Numbered from the stretch's first letter, positions 1 through 8,524 are shown. The stretch: DNA of 42,327 nucleotides from Streptococcus australis (GCF_019930045.1 NZ_JAHZQQ010000013.1:1-42327), one strand, 5' to 3'. Made by a program: numbers and translations. The notes: generated from the letters alone by a model not told the origin.

Positions 1-104
1 AGCTAGCTCAAACAGCTGGAAGAACACTCGCTTAATCAGAGGAATGACTTTGTTGCACTTGACTTGACAATTGGGGGATTGCTTCTTCTTAAAATCGCGC
101 TAGA

Positions 105-641
105 TTATTGTTCAGTTTGTTGTGTTACAGCTGGTGTGGTAGCATTCGAAACCTGAGGAACCTCATTGGACTGATACTGAGGGACTTCTGCGGGAACGAC
201 TTGTTGAGGTTGACCTGTTTGGCTAGCTTGATTCGTATCAGTTGATTGAGTATTCTGATTGGTCTGCATTCCGTAATAGTCTACAATGTACTGAATACGA
301 GCTTGAAAGGCCTGTTTCTTGGTTTCGTCCTTCACTTTTTCTACAGCCTCTTGCGCAGCGGTTAAGGTTTCTTGAGTTGCTGTGGTTTCAAAATGAGCAA
401 CTGCTCTTTCAGCCGCTTCAGCGATTTTCGCTTCCTCTTCTTCTTTGGCTTTTTTAGGGTCTTTCTTCTTAATAGGAAGAGAACCTGTTTTTTTGGTTTC
501 TTGCTTCACTACTGTAACTTGGTCTGCAGAATTTTTACGAACCGTATAAAGCCCACCGACAAGAACTCCTGTCAAGATGAATATCGTTGCCAATCGAAGC
601 CACAGGGGACTACGATCAAAACGGTCTAAAATTGTTTTCAT
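105..641 (-). CDS. Membrane-anchored extracytoplasmic protein, unknown function
   Basis: I do not recognise a function for this 178-residue protein. Residues about 16-34 form one hydrophobic segment after a short basic N-terminus, which fits a signal anchor with the C-terminus outside. Residues about 45-110 are rich in Lys, Glu and Ala and probably helical. The last 55 residues are rich in Gln, Thr, Asn and Pro and look disordered, as in cell-wall-spanning linkers. The ATG follows a GAAAGG ribosome-binding sequence and lies 22 bases after purR, so it is probably co-transcribed with purR. No LPxTG motif, catalytic motif or cysteine is visible. Confidence 0.75.
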   Translation of the reverse strand: MKTILDRFDRSPLWLRLATIFILTGVLVGGLYTVRKNSADQVTVVKQETKKTGSLPIKKKDPKKAKEEEEAKIAEAAERAVAHFETTATQETLTAAQEAVEKVKDETKKQAFQARIQYIVDYYGMQTNQNTQSTDTNQASQTGQPQQVVPAEVPQYQSNEVPQVSNATTPAVTQQTEQ

Positions 642-663
642 TTTCCTTTCTCCCTCTCCAGCC

Positions 664-1488
664 TTAGTTCTTATCGAAAATATTTCCGATTTCTACATCA
701 ATTTTATTTTCTGCTACATCAATGTTGGTCACACGTAGAAGTGACTTGTGATCGAATAAATCTTTACTTCTAGCCGAAGCATTGTCCGCAAAAATAGCGA
801 CTCCTGCCAACTCTGAATCGAACTCAGCTAAGAGGCTAACCATCCCACTGATCGTTCCCCCTCCTTTAAGGAAGTCATCGACAATCAAGACACGGCTTCC
901 AGCTTTCAAACTACGTTTGGATAGGAACATTTTCTCAATCCGATCGCCACTGGAACCAGATACGTAGTTGACACTGACCGTTGAGCCTTCTGTAATTTTC
1001 AAATCGCGTCGTACAATGACAAAAGGAACATTTAAGACATTGGCTACCGCGTTTGCTAATGGGACACCCTTAGTGGCTACCGTCATGACAGCATCGATTT
1101 TTTGATCTCGGAAGGCCTTGGCAATAATGCGACCAATATTATTTAAGATTTTTGGATCACTTAGCAAATCCGAAAGGTAGATATAACCACCTGGTAAAAT
1201 CCGGTTACTTTCTGACAATTGATTGCACAAATTTTGGACGATTTCTTTTGAATCTGCATCCGAAATCGATGGTGTAAAGATGACCCCTCCACCTGCACCG
1301 GTAAGAGTTTCAATGCTTCCAATTTCCATTTCTTCAAAGGCCCGTTTAATAATGACAATGTCCTCAGAAATAGATGATTTGGCAGATTCGTATCTTTCGG
1401 CAAATGTATTTAAACTCGTCAATTCGTAGGGATGATTAATCAAGTAATTCGAGATTACAACCATCCGCTCACTTCTTCTTAGCTTCAT
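664..1488 (-). CDS. purR: Purine operon regulator PurR
   Basis: This 274-residue protein matches the length and layout of the Gram-positive PurR family. An N-terminal winged-helix DNA-binding domain spans about residues 1-73, followed by a phosphoribosyltransferase fold. The PRPP-binding loop is VLIVDDFLKGGGT at residues 200-212. In Lactococcus PurR activates, and in Bacillus it represses, purine genes in response to PRPP by binding PurBox sites. The streptococcal behaviour cannot be read from this sequence. A PurBox-like palindrome and two TATAAT boxes lie directly upstream, which suggests autoregulation. Confidence 0.95.
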   Translation of the reverse strand: MKLRRSERMVVISNYLINHPYELTSLNTFAERYESAKSSISEDIVIIKRAFEEMEIGSIETLTGAGGGVIFTPSISDADSKEIVQNLCNQLSESNRILPGGYIYLSDLLSDPKILNNIGRIIAKAFRDQKIDAVMTVATKGVPLANAVANVLNVPFVIVRRDLKITEGSTVSVNYVSGSSGDRIEKMFLSKRSLKAGSRVLIVDDFLKGGGTISGMVSLLAEFDSELAGVAIFADNASARSKDLFDHKSLLRVTNIDVAENKIDVEIGNIFDKN

Positions 1489-1515
1489 TTTCTCTCCACA
1501 TAGTTTTTTTATTGT

Positions 1516-1573
1516 ATTATACCATATTATACCAAAAAACGAACATTGTTAGTCTCACAACATTCGTTTTTGG
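1516..1573 (-). promoter_or_regulatory. purR promoter region with PurBox-like palindrome, possible yhaM terminator
   Basis: Two TATAAT hexamers occur on the minus strand at 1531-1526 and 1521-1516, ahead of purR. Just upstream is an inverted repeat: positions 1532-1543 pair with 1563-1573, and the arms carry CGAA and TTCG cores. CGAAC in an A-rich context is the core of the PurBox bound by PurR. The same palindrome ends in an A/T tract and could also terminate transcription from yhaM. The two roles are not exclusive, and I cannot separate them from sequence. Confidence 0.5.
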
Positions 1574-1618
1574 TTTTTTTACTAACAAACCAAGAGCAGG
1601 TTATTTAAGGCCAGTTTA

Positions 1619-2569
1619 TTAGGAATCTTTTAAATTTGGCTTATAGAAGGAGCGATTGTCCAAGGCAAAAATCTTATTGGTCATTTCACCAGGGCCTACT
1701 AAAGCTAAGGCAGAAGTCATCATCATCATTTCTGCATCTAGGTTATCAATCATATGGATGATCTCGGCTTCCATGATTTTTGGACGAACCGGGCTACCAT
1801 ATTCTAGTAAACCATGGTGACTCAAAATCACATGGCGCAACACAATCACATCTTCTTTTTGATCGTAAATCTTTAACTCTTGTAAGACCTTGGTAATTTC
1901 TTCATCGATGAGAGCGATGTGCCCGATGAGGTTCCCTCGAACTGTATACTCTGTATTTTCAGGCCCTGATAGCTCCAGTACCTTGGCAAGATCATGGAGC
2001 ATGATGCCGGCATAGAGGAGACTCTGGTTTAATTGAGGATAAACCTGAGAGATGCTCTCAGCCAAACGAACCATGGTGGCTGTATGATAGGCTAAGCCAG
2101 TCTCAAAAGCATGGTGGTTGGTTTTGGCTGCAGGATATGAGTAGAACTCTTTGTCGTACTTGCTGTATAGCGCCCGCACCACACGTTGCCAAACTGGATT
2201 TTCTATTTTGAAAATCATTCCCGATAGGTAATCTTTCAAATCGACTGGATTTACCGGAGGTTTTTCCTTAAAGTCTGCTGGATTTGATGGCTCCCCACTT
2301 TGAGGTAAGCGCAAGGTTAACTGATTGACCTGAGGCGTATTGTTGTAGACCTCCCGACGGCCACTCATATGAACCACACGCCCAGCCTGAAATTGCTCCA
2401 CATTATGTGGCTGAGCATCCCACAATTTTCCTTCAATCGTGCCTGTCTCATCTTGGAAGACAAAGGCAAGATAGTTCTTTCCAGCACGTGTCTGACGAAC
2501 ATCTGCTGACTTAATGAGGTAGAAGCCTTCAAATAATTCGTCTTTTTTCATTTGATTAATTTTGACCAT
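1619..2569 (-). CDS. yhaM: 3'-5' exoribonuclease YhaM (Cbf1)
   Basis: YhaM is a 3'-5' exoribonuclease of Firmicutes that trims short single-stranded RNA ends. An OB-fold nucleic-acid-binding domain occupies about residues 12-90. An HD phosphohydrolase domain follows, with the metal-binding HDLAK at about 192-196 and further histidines in HHAF, AYHT and SHHG. I chose the ATG at 2569 because GGAG sits 6 bases upstream. An earlier in-frame ATG at 2581 has no better site. The start overlaps the end of rmuC by 14 bases, so the two are translationally coupled. Confidence 0.93.
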   Translation of the reverse strand: MVKINQMKKDELFEGFYLIKSADVRQTRAGKNYLAFVFQDETGTIEGKLWDAQPHNVEQFQAGRVVHMSGRREVYNNTPQVNQLTLRLPQSGEPSNPADFKEKPPVNPVDLKDYLSGMIFKIENPVWQRVVRALYSKYDKEFYSYPAAKTNHHAFETGLAYHTATMVRLAESISQVYPQLNQSLLYAGIMLHDLAKVLELSGPENTEYTVRGNLIGHIALIDEEITKVLQELKIYDQKEDVIVLRHVILSHHGLLEYGSPVRPKIMEAEIIHMIDNLDAEMMMMTSALALVGPGEMTNKIFALDNRSFYKPNLKDS

Positions 2570-3812
2570 CATCTTCTCCATCTTCTAAATTCAATAGGCT
2601 TGCTATATCTAGATTCTCTGACGTTTCAATGTTTCGGAGTGTGCGCTCGATAGCATTTGTTCTTCGGTTTAAGAGGTCATCAATGTTGCCAGAGGCATGC
2701 TTCAACTGCCGTTGGGTCTTTTCTAAAACGCCTCCAAATTTTTGGAACTCCGTCTTGACGGATGCAAGGACCTTGCTAATATCATCCGCACTTCGTTGAA
2801 TATTCAGGGTCTTAAATCCAACCGATAGGGAATTCAACAAGGCTGAAAGCGTACTTGGCCCCGCGACGACGATCTGTTCCTCTCTTCGGAGGCGATCAAA
2901 GAAGGCTGGATCGCGGACCACTTCTGAATAGAGGCCTTCCGTCGGTAAAAAGAGAATCCCAAAATTAGTGGTAGCAGGCGGATAGAGGTATTTTTGATGA
3001 ATGTCCTTGGCAAATTGTTTGATACTAGCCAATAGGAGCTTGCGACAACGCTCAATCTCCTCTTTCTCTCCACTTTCATAGGCTTCTTCCAGTCGGTAAT
3101 ATCCCTCCAGAGGAAACTTAGAGTCGATTGGCAGATAGACGTATTCCCCTCTTACCTGACCAGGCATCTTGATTGCATACTCGACGCGTTCGCTGGAATG
3201 GGGAACTGTTACGAACTCTCTCTCGTATTGGGCGGGAGTTAGGATATCTTCGATGATCTGGCCCAGTTGGAGTTCTCCCATAATCCCACGGGTTTTGGTA
3301 TTGGAGAGGACCTTATTGAGACTCCCCACATCTCTAGCGACCGTCTGCATTTCCCCAAGGCCTTTATTGACCGATTCCAATTGTTTGGAGACCGTCTCAA
3401 AGGAGGTTTGGAGACGACTGTGCAAGGTTTTTTCCAACTTTTCTTCGACCGTTTGACGCATCTGCTCCAACCGCAAATCATTGGAAGCTTGAATCTGTTG
3501 CATCCGCTCGTCCGTTTTGTCACGGTTTTTAGTGAAGTTCTCAGCAAGTTCTGTTCGTAAAGCAGTCGTTTGCTGATGCATTTCTGTCCGTAATTCCATT
3601 AGACGGTCACTGATCGCCATCTCTATCTGCTGGCCAGTGATTTGCTGAGCTTGTCGCTCTCTCTCAAATCGGTAATCCAGCTGATCCGAAAGATGATCTT
3701 CTTGATCCTCCAGTAAGTCACGGACCTGTTTGTTATCAGCTGTCCGTTGCTGGTAGAGCAAGAAGAGCAAGACAAGATTTCCCACTCCTAATACAAAAAG
3801 GATTAATTCCAT
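2556..3812 (-). CDS. rmuC: DNA recombination protein RmuC
   Basis: RmuC family proteins limit recombination at inverted repeats in E. coli. The exact reaction is not settled, although the core resembles nucleases. This copy (about 418 residues from ATG 3812) starts with a transmembrane segment (LILFVLGVGNLVLLFLL). A long charged coiled coil follows to about residue 150, then the conserved core with NTKTRGIMGE and IDSKFPLEGY. The frame extends upstream to 3860, but ATG 3812 lies one base after the thiN stop and begins directly at the membrane helix, so it is the likelier start. It shares an overlapping run with thiN and yhaM. Confidence 0.92.
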   Translation of the reverse strand: MELILFVLGVGNLVLLFLLYQQRTADNKQVRDLLEDQEDHLSDQLDYRFERERQAQQITGQQIEMAISDRLMELRTEMHQQTTALRTELAENFTKNRDKTDERMQQIQASNDLRLEQMRQTVEEKLEKTLHSRLQTSFETVSKQLESVNKGLGEMQTVARDVGSLNKVLSNTKTRGIMGELQLGQIIEDILTPAQYEREFVTVPHSSERVEYAIKMPGQVRGEYVYLPIDSKFPLEGYYRLEEAYESGEKEEIERCRKLLLASIKQFAKDIHQKYLYPPATTNFGILFLPTEGLYSEVVRDPAFFDRLRREEQIVVAGPSTLSALLNSLSVGFKTLNIQRSADDISKVLASVKTEFQKFGGVLEKTQRQLKHASGNIDDLLNRRTNAIERTLRNIETSENLDIASLLNLEDGEDDGQN

Positions 3813-3813
3813 C

Positions 3814-4479
3814 TTATTTCCCATCCTTGCTATAAATAATAAGGGCGTAGCCTCGATCAACGGTTAAGGTAATCGGCTGATTGATAAACTCGTTGGAACC
3901 ATAAATAGCCTTTTTAAAATAATTGGTCTGATTTAGGGGATACTTGGCTCCTTCAATCTGGAAGGAAGCTCCCTCAACTGGCATAAAAGCTACATAGATA
4001 TATCCTGCTATAGGCAGAATGGTATGGCAGCCTACTGGACGATAGCAGAGATAATTTTGTTGGTCCATCAAGTAAAGTTGCGACATAAAGGGTGCAATCT
4101 CTGGATCGCTGGGCAAAAAAACGCTGGCCAAGTGGTGATCCAGGCGACCACCAAAGGCTCCAAAAATTAGGATTTCCGCTTGAGGCCAACGTTCTAATAC
4201 TTCCTTAATCGCTAATTCCAGATCCGTATCATTTTTTTCTGCTACCGAGGTCCGTAATTCATGAGCCGCAGATTGAATACTCTGGAATTCCTCTGGCTCG
4301 ACAGAGTCAAAATCTCCAACTGCTAAAGATAGTTCCAATCCTTGCTCTAATAGGAAAAGGCAACCTGCATCCACTCCGACATAAACATCCAAGTCTAGCG
4401 GAATAGCTTCCACTCGGCCTCCAGCTACAATCGCAACCTTAGTCTTGGATGGCTGCTCGAAGGGTTTGAACTCGTTCAT
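3814..4479 (-). CDS. thiN: Thiamine pyrophosphokinase
   Basis: This enzyme transfers pyrophosphate from ATP to thiamine to make thiamine diphosphate, the cofactor of transketolase and related enzymes. The 221-residue protein has the family motifs GDFDS (55-59), KNDTD (82-86) and GGRLDH (110-115). It starts at ATG 4479, 41 bases inside the end of rpe, with GGAG six bases upstream. I see no alternative start before the conserved VAIVAGG strand, so the overlap is real. The order rpe-thiN-rmuC-yhaM is typical of streptococci. Confidence 0.94.
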   Translation of the reverse strand: MNEFKPFEQPSKTKVAIVAGGRVEAIPLDLDVYVGVDAGCLFLLEQGLELSLAVGDFDSVEPEEFQSIQSAAHELRTSVAEKNDTDLELAIKEVLERWPQAEILIFGAFGGRLDHHLASVFLPSDPEIAPFMSQLYLMDQQNYLCYRPVGCHTILPIAGYIYVAFMPVEGASFQIEGAKYPLNQTNYFKKAIYGSNEFINQPITLTVDRGYALIIYSKDGK

Positions 4480-5098
4480 TCACATCTCCATTAAACACAT
4501 AGGAACCTGCTACAAAGACGTTTGCTCCTGCTTCTTTCGCAGCGTGAATCGTCTTATCATCAATTCCCCCATCGACTTCAATATCGAAATCCAAGCTTTT
4601 TTCTTCACGCAATTGAACCAATTGACGAATCTTATCCATGGTTTCTGGCAGGAAGGCTTGCCCACCAAATCCTGGGTTGACAGTCATGACAAGTACTTGG
4701 TCTACCAAGTTCAAGATGTGTTGGATACTTTCAACAGGGGTCCCTGGATTGATGACCACACTTGGTTTTACCCCTGCCAAGCGAATTTTTTGAAGGGCCC
4801 CATGGATGTGTGGAGTCGCTTCTACGTGAATGCTAATGATATCTGCCCCGGCACGCGCAAACTCTTCAATATGTTGCTCAGGATTGGTAACCATCAAGTG
4901 GCAGTCAAACACTAGCTTGCTGTGAGGACGCATACTAGCAACTACACCAGCTCCAAAGCTGATATTAGGCACAAAGTGGCCGTCCATCACATCGATATGA
5001 GCGTACTCCGCACCAGATGCTTCTAATTTTTTCAATTCACTTTCAAAATTTGCATAATCTGCACTCAAAATAGAAGGGGCTAATTTCATTGTTTTCAT
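4439..5098 (-). CDS. rpe: Ribulose-phosphate 3-epimerase
   Basis: Rpe interconverts D-ribulose 5-phosphate and D-xylulose 5-phosphate in the pentose phosphate pathway. The 219-residue TIM barrel shows the expected motifs: SADYANF near the start, HIDVMDGHFVPN (about 34-45) with metal ligands His34 and Asp36, DCHLMV, MTVNPGFGGQ, and EVDGGID with the catalytic aspartate. It lies 15 bases after rsgA and overlaps thiN by 41 bases. All active-site segments are present, so the gene looks intact. Confidence 0.97.
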   Translation of the reverse strand: MKTMKLAPSILSADYANFESELKKLEASGAEYAHIDVMDGHFVPNISFGAGVVASMRPHSKLVFDCHLMVTNPEQHIEEFARAGADIISIHVEATPHIHGALQKIRLAGVKPSVVINPGTPVESIQHILNLVDQVLVMTVNPGFGGQAFLPETMDKIRQLVQLREEKSLDFDIEVDGGIDDKTIHAAKEAGANVFVAGSYVFNGDVNERVQTLRAAIQD

Positions 5099-5113
5099 AT
5101 GTCATCCGTCTCC

Positions 5114-5992
5114 TCATTTAGGTAATTTTTTTGATACTTTTTTATAGGTTTCTCGCCTATTTTCTATCTCACTCAAAAACTGTAAGTAATCTTCAAAGCG
5201 GAAAGAAGCAATCCTACCTTCTTCCACTGCAGGTTTAACCGCACAGGATGGTTCATGGGTATGGGTGCAAGTCCGGAACTTACAATCCTGACTCACCTGG
5301 GCAATATCTGGAAAAGCATGATTAAGATCTTCCGCATTATCCACTTCATAATCTAAAGAGGAGAAGCCAGGGGTATCCGCAATTTTTCCTCCATTGAGAT
5401 CATAAAAGCTGACCGCACGTGTCGTATGACGGCCTCGTCCGAGACTGTCAGAAATCTCTCCTGTTTCCAACTCCAACTCCGGAGCCAAGGTATTCAAGAG
5501 GGTCGATTTCCCCACTCCTGTTTGGCCCATAAAGACCGTCACCTGATCCTTCAAGAGAGGCAAGAGCTCTTCCTTGTCCGTGACAAAGTCATAGCCCATT
5601 TGGCGGTAGACTTCTTGAAAAGGAAGCATCCCAGCTGGTTCTTCTAGTAAGTCCATTTTGGAAATATAAACAACCGGATGAATCGCCTTTTGCTCCAAGA
5701 GGACCAAAAAGCGGTCCAATAAATTAACATTAAAATCGGGCTCTTTGGCAGACATGATGACAACAGCCTGGTCAATATTAACAATCGGTGGGCGGACTAA
5801 GCTATTCTTTCTTGGGAATATTTTTAAAATATAGCCTTCCGAATTTTCTTCGGCTGAAAATTCTACCTTATCTCCAACATAGGGAGTTTGTCCCTTTTTC
5901 CGGAAATTTCCTCGGGCGCGTGTTTGGTATATTTCCCCCTCGCACTCCACATAATAAAAACCGGCCAAGGCTTTAACAATCGTTCCTTGCAA
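5114..5992 (-). CDS. rsgA: Ribosome small subunit maturation GTPase RsgA
   Basis: RsgA is a circularly permuted GTPase that acts late in 30S assembly. The 292-residue protein has an N-terminal OB fold (about 1-65) and a G domain in permuted order. SKMD (111-114) stands in for NKxD, then GQTGVGKS (156-163) and DTPG (206-209). A C-terminal zinc knuckle has Cys237, Cys242, His244 and Cys250. The start codon is TTG at 5992, with AGGAG six bases upstream; no other start fits. It heads the leftward run rsgA-rpe-thiN-rmuC-yhaM. Confidence 0.96.
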   Translation of the reverse strand: MQGTIVKALAGFYYVECEGEIYQTRARGNFRKKGQTPYVGDKVEFSAEENSEGYILKIFPRKNSLVRPPIVNIDQAVVIMSAKEPDFNVNLLDRFLVLLEQKAIHPVVYISKMDLLEEPAGMLPFQEVYRQMGYDFVTDKEELLPLLKDQVTVFMGQTGVGKSTLLNTLAPELELETGEISDSLGRGRHTTRAVSFYDLNGGKIADTPGFSSLDYEVDNAEDLNHAFPDIAQVSQDCKFRTCTHTHEPSCAVKPAVEEGRIASFRFEDYLQFLSEIENRRETYKKVSKKLPK

Positions 5993-6111
5993 CTAGCACT
6001 CCTTTAAAGTTAATACTACCATTATATCAAAAAATATACGATAGCGCTTGCTTACTTGGGGATGAAAAAAGAAGTCCATTCAGTTTTTTTGAGCAAGATG
6101 CAGACAAGGGG

Positions 6112-6140
6112 TTGTAAACGTTTTCAGATAGGTTTATAAT
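6112..6140 (+). promoter_or_regulatory. Promoter of the plus-strand CPBP gene
   Basis: TTGTAA at 6112-6117 and a perfect TATAAT at 6135-6140 are separated by 17 bases. This is a standard sigma-A layout and the only good one in the 331-base gap between rsgA and the divergent CPBP gene. Transcription would begin near 6147 and give an untranslated leader of about 175 bases. Confidence 0.65.
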
Positions 6141-6162
6141 AGAGGAGACGGACATAATATAT

Positions 6163-6300
6163 ATGCCTATCGTGGGAAGTACAAACCATTTTATAGAAAG
6201 GAAGTGACGGAGACTGATACATTTCTTGACGAAGCTACCTGATTAGTAATGAAAGAAGCCCTCTTTTTGGTGCCTGATTTCTGACTTTCATACTAATCCC
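6163..6300 (+). promoter_or_regulatory. Structured 5' leader of the CPBP gene
   Basis: An inverted repeat pairs 6241-6255 with 6285-6298 (14 base pairs with one bulged A), enclosing a loop that contains CCCTCTTTTT. A 14-codon open frame, ATG at 6163 and TGA at 6205-6207, lies before it, but its nearest Shine-Dalgarno-like sequence is too far away. The coding start at 6324 has a good AAGGAGG immediately before it. The leader could be an attenuator or simply an mRNA-stabilising structure. No known riboswitch or T-box signature is visible. Confidence 0.35.
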
Positions 6301-6323
6301 TGCCAGTTATAAGGAGGTCCTTT

Positions 6324-7244
6324 ATGAGTTTTTCATTTCTTTCTAAGAGTAACCCTCTCGTTTCTAATGTAAAGAAAGGGAAGTTCTTAACCCCTTGGTT
6401 TTTAGCTCCCTTTATTCTCTATTACATCACCCAGTACATGTCTCCGATCAGTACTGCTTCCACAAACTTCTTTTTGAACAAACAAAGTTGGATTCCCGAC
6501 TGGTGGAATATTCTGGATCTTTTGTCCTTCCTCTACACCATCATCGCCTTCTTCCTCTGGGTGAAACTCATTGAAAAACGACCGGTTCGAACCATGGGCT
6601 TTTCCAAAGGAAATGGTCTCTCCGAATTCGCTAAGGGGGTCTTGGTCGGCGCCATTATGATTACCACGGTATTAATCGTCTTCTTTATTACTGGTGATGT
6701 TCGTTTCGATCGCATTCAATTTAGTCTTCCTTTCCTCGTATCTTGGATCTTGGTTCTGATTGGCTATATTTTTCAAACGGCAGCAGAAGAAATTTATATC
6801 CGTGGTTGGTTGATTCCGATTATTTCTTATCATAAGAATGCTTACTTAGCTATCCTCATCTCTTCTACCATGTTCTCCTACTTCCACTTGAACAACAACG
6901 GAGCTTCTTGGCTCTCAACGGTTCACCTCTTTGTTTTCGGTCTCTTCACAGCTGTCTATGCCTTAAAGAGAGGAAATATCTGGGGACCTTGTGGCTTCCA
7001 CTTCGCCTGGAACTTCATTATGGGCAATGTCTACGGCTTCCATGTCAGTGGCTTTGATAGTGAATCCTCTCTGATGTACTTCACGACTTCAAACCGGACC
7101 TTTATCACAGGTGGTGAGTTTGGACCTGAAGGCGGGATCCCTGGCTTAGTCGTCTTTCTCCTTGCTCTCTTATGGGCCATCTTTATTCTCAAAGATACCT
7201 CTGCAGAACAAGAAGAACTCTATCCTCAACTGAGTTATGAATAA
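6324..7244 (+). CDS. CPBP family intramembrane metalloprotease
   Basis: CPBP (CAAX protease and bacteriocin-processing) proteins are membrane glutamic/metal proteases. In bacteria they act in bacteriocin self-immunity or in processing of membrane peptides, and the substrate here is unknown. The 306-residue protein has about eight hydrophobic segments. It contains all three motifs: Glu155-Glu156 with Arg160 in EEIYIR, His188 in FSYFHLN, and His226 with Asn230 in HFAWN. The gene is alone on the plus strand, has its own promoter and leader, and ends in a strong terminator. No bacteriocin precursor is recognisable nearby. Confidence 0.85.
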   Translation: MSFSFLSKSNPLVSNVKKGKFLTPWFLAPFILYYITQYMSPISTASTNFFLNKQSWIPDWWNILDLLSFLYTIIAFFLWVKLIEKRPVRTMGFSKGNGLSEFAKGVLVGAIMITTVLIVFFITGDVRFDRIQFSLPFLVSWILVLIGYIFQTAAEEIYIRGWLIPIISYHKNAYLAILISSTMFSYFHLNNNGASWLSTVHLFVFGLFTAVYALKRGNIWGPCGFHFAWNFIMGNVYGFHVSGFDSESSLMYFTTSNRTFITGGEFGPEGGIPGLVVFLLALLWAIFILKDTSAEQEELYPQLSYE

Positions 7245-7256
7245 GTAAAAGAAAGA

Positions 7257-7282
7257 AAAGGCTGGATTTTCCCAGCCTTTTT
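7257..7282 (+). terminator. Rho-independent terminator after the CPBP gene
   Basis: A nine-base-pair GC-rich stem (7257-7265 with 7272-7280) and six-base loop, 12 bases after the stop codon, run directly into a T tract. Confidence 0.85.
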
Positions 7283-7327
7283 CTGTTTCCTCTATAGGTT
7301 CGATAAAAAGAAACATGCTATTTTTTC

Positions 7328-7355
7328 TTGGCATTTCTTTTAAAAAGAGTATAAT
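7328..7355 (+). promoter_or_regulatory. Promoter of the tRNA-Leu/tRNA-Ser pair
   Basis: TTGGCA (7328-7333) and TATAAT (7350-7355) are spaced by 16 bases. The first tRNA begins at 7364, so the transcript would start only one or two bases ahead of the mature 5' end. Confidence 0.8.
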
Positions 7356-7363
7356 AGAACTAT

Positions 7364-7446
7364 GCGGAGGTGGTGGAACGGCAGACACGCATGCTTCAGG
7401 CGCATGTGCCCCTTCGGGCGTGAGGGTTCAAATCCCTTTCTCCGCA
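7364..7446 (+). tRNA. tRNA-Leu (anticodon CAG)
   Basis: The acceptor arm GCGGAGG pairs with TCTCCGC at the 3' end, with discriminator A. The anticodon stem CATGC/GCATG encloses the loop TTCAGGC, giving anticodon CAG, which reads CUG. A long variable arm (GCCCCTTCGGGC) marks a class II tRNA, and the T loop is TTCAAAT. CCA is not encoded. Confidence 0.95.
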
Positions 7447-7450
7447 TCTT

Positions 7451-7539
7451 GGAAAGGTGGCTCAGCTCGGTACAGCACCGGACTCGAAATCCGGCAAGTG
7501 GATTTTCTTCACGCGCGGGTTCAAATCCCGTCCTTTCCT
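7451..7539 (+). tRNA. tRNA-Ser (anticodon CGA)
   Basis: Acceptor GGAAAGG (7451-7457) pairs perfectly with CCTTTCC (7532-7538). The anticodon stem CCGGA/TCCGG holds loop CTCGAAA, giving anticodon CGA for UCG. A long variable arm (stem GTG...CAC) fits serine, and the D stem is GCT/AGC. The base after the acceptor stem is T rather than the G usually found at position 73 in bacterial tRNA-Ser. It follows tRNA-Leu by four bases and shares its promoter. Confidence 0.93.
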
Positions 7540-7550
7540 TCTATCACTCA

Positions 7551-7582
7551 AAAAGACATGGGCTTTGTAGTCCATGTCTTTT
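7551..7582. terminator. Bidirectional terminator between tRNA-Ser and rsmA
   Basis: An 11-base-pair stem (7551-7561 with 7572-7582) has an A tract on one side and a T tract on the other. It can therefore end both the plus-strand tRNA transcript and the minus-strand rsmA transcript, whose stop is at 7586. Confidence 0.88.
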
Positions 7583-7585
7583 CTA

Positions 7586-8461
7586 TTATTTTATCCCTGC
7601 ATCAAGAAGGCCATCTGCCAAGCGGGCGAAGTCTTCTAAGCTAAGTGCTTCTCCTCGTACAGAAGGTTGCAAACCGGCTGCTTGGATCCCGGCTTCCAGT
7701 TTGGCTTTGATTTCTTCGGTCTTGCCAAAGCGACTGGTCAAGTTGTTCCAAAGCGTTTTGCGGCGGTGGACAAAGCTAGCCTTGCTGACAGTGAAGAAGA
7801 AATCTTCATCCTTGACGGTTACTGCTGGTTCTTCACGACGCACCATCTTGAGGATAGCAGAGTCGACATTTGGCGCTGGCACAAAGACGGTACGTGGTAC
7901 GATAAAGGCCACCTTAGCCGTCATATAGTATTGGACAGCAATGGACAAAGACCCATAAGCCTTGGTATTAGGTTCGGCTGAGATGCGGTCTGCCACCTCT
8001 TTTTGCATCATGACCACAAATTCTTGGAAAGGAATTTTAGACTCAATCAAGTGCATGAGGATCGGAGTCGTGATGTAGTATGGAAGGTTGGCCACTACTT
8101 TGATCGGAAGCTCTGGATTTTTAAACTCTGCGATGTACTGGTTGAGATCCACCTTGAGGATATCTTGGTTGACCACCGTTACATTGTCAAAATCACGCAA
8201 GGTATCCGCTAAGATAGGCACCAAGCGGTCATCAATCTCAAAGGCCATCACTTCTGCGGCATTTTCTGCCAAAAACTCAGTGAGAGCTCCAATTCCGGGA
8301 CCGATTTCGATGACATTGACTTGCTTATCAATCTCAGCAGTATCGACAATCTTTTGAAGGATATTAGTGTCAGTCAAAAAATTCTGACCGAAGGATTTTT
8401 TAAAGGTGAAGCCATGGCGTTCAAGGACTGCCTTGGTCACACTATAATCTGCAATTCTCAT
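7586..8461 (-). CDS. rsmA: 16S rRNA dimethyladenosine transferase RsmA (KsgA)
   Basis: RsmA dimethylates two adjacent adenosines in the 3'-terminal hairpin of 16S rRNA, using S-adenosylmethionine, late in 30S assembly. The 291-residue protein has the SAM-binding motif [12 protein letters not shown] (51-62), acidic Asp100 for adenine, and the catalytic NLPYY at 125-129. The N-terminal KKSFGQNFL segment is also typical. It lies downstream of rnmV and tatD in the usual Firmicute cluster, here separated from rnmV by one extra gene. Confidence 0.97.
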   Translation of the reverse strand: MRIADYSVTKAVLERHGFTFKKSFGQNFLTDTNILQKIVDTAEIDKQVNVIEIGPGIGALTEFLAENAAEVMAFEIDDRLVPILADTLRDFDNVTVVNQDILKVDLNQYIAEFKNPELPIKVVANLPYYITTPILMHLIESKIPFQEFVVMMQKEVADRISAEPNTKAYGSLSIAVQYYMTAKVAFIVPRTVFVPAPNVDSAILKMVRREEPAVTVKDEDFFFTVSKASFVHRRKTLWNNLTSRFGKTEEIKAKLEAGIQAAGLQPSVRGEALSLEDFARLADGLLDAGIK

Positions 8462-8524
8462 TTTTTCTCTTTTCTAATCCGTTTAGTGTGAGATATACTC
8501 TCTCTTTTTTCTCCGCAGGCTAAT

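Noticed and set aside
1..104. Possible end of a plus-strand gene (frame 1 reads LKQLEEHSLNQRNDFVALDL from about position 7)
   Set aside because: The frame has a TAG at 4-6 and runs on into the antisense of the next gene. There is too little sequence to support a call.
4445..4915. Plus-strand open frame of 156 codons opposite rpe
   Set aside because: It overlaps a clearly functional gene with all active-site motifs. The translation has no recognisable pattern and no ribosome-binding site.
6001..6323. T-box or known riboswitch ahead of the CPBP gene
   Set aside because: No T-box GGGTGG core or other familiar aptamer motif is present. Only a simple inverted repeat is supported.
6324..7244. Bacteriocin immunity gene with a linked bacteriocin
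   Set aside because: No double-glycine leader peptide or peptide transporter is seen nearby, so only the CPBP family call is justified.
7315..7928. Plus-strand open frames across the tRNA genes and into rsmA
   Set aside because: They translate tRNA sequence and the antisense of rsmA.
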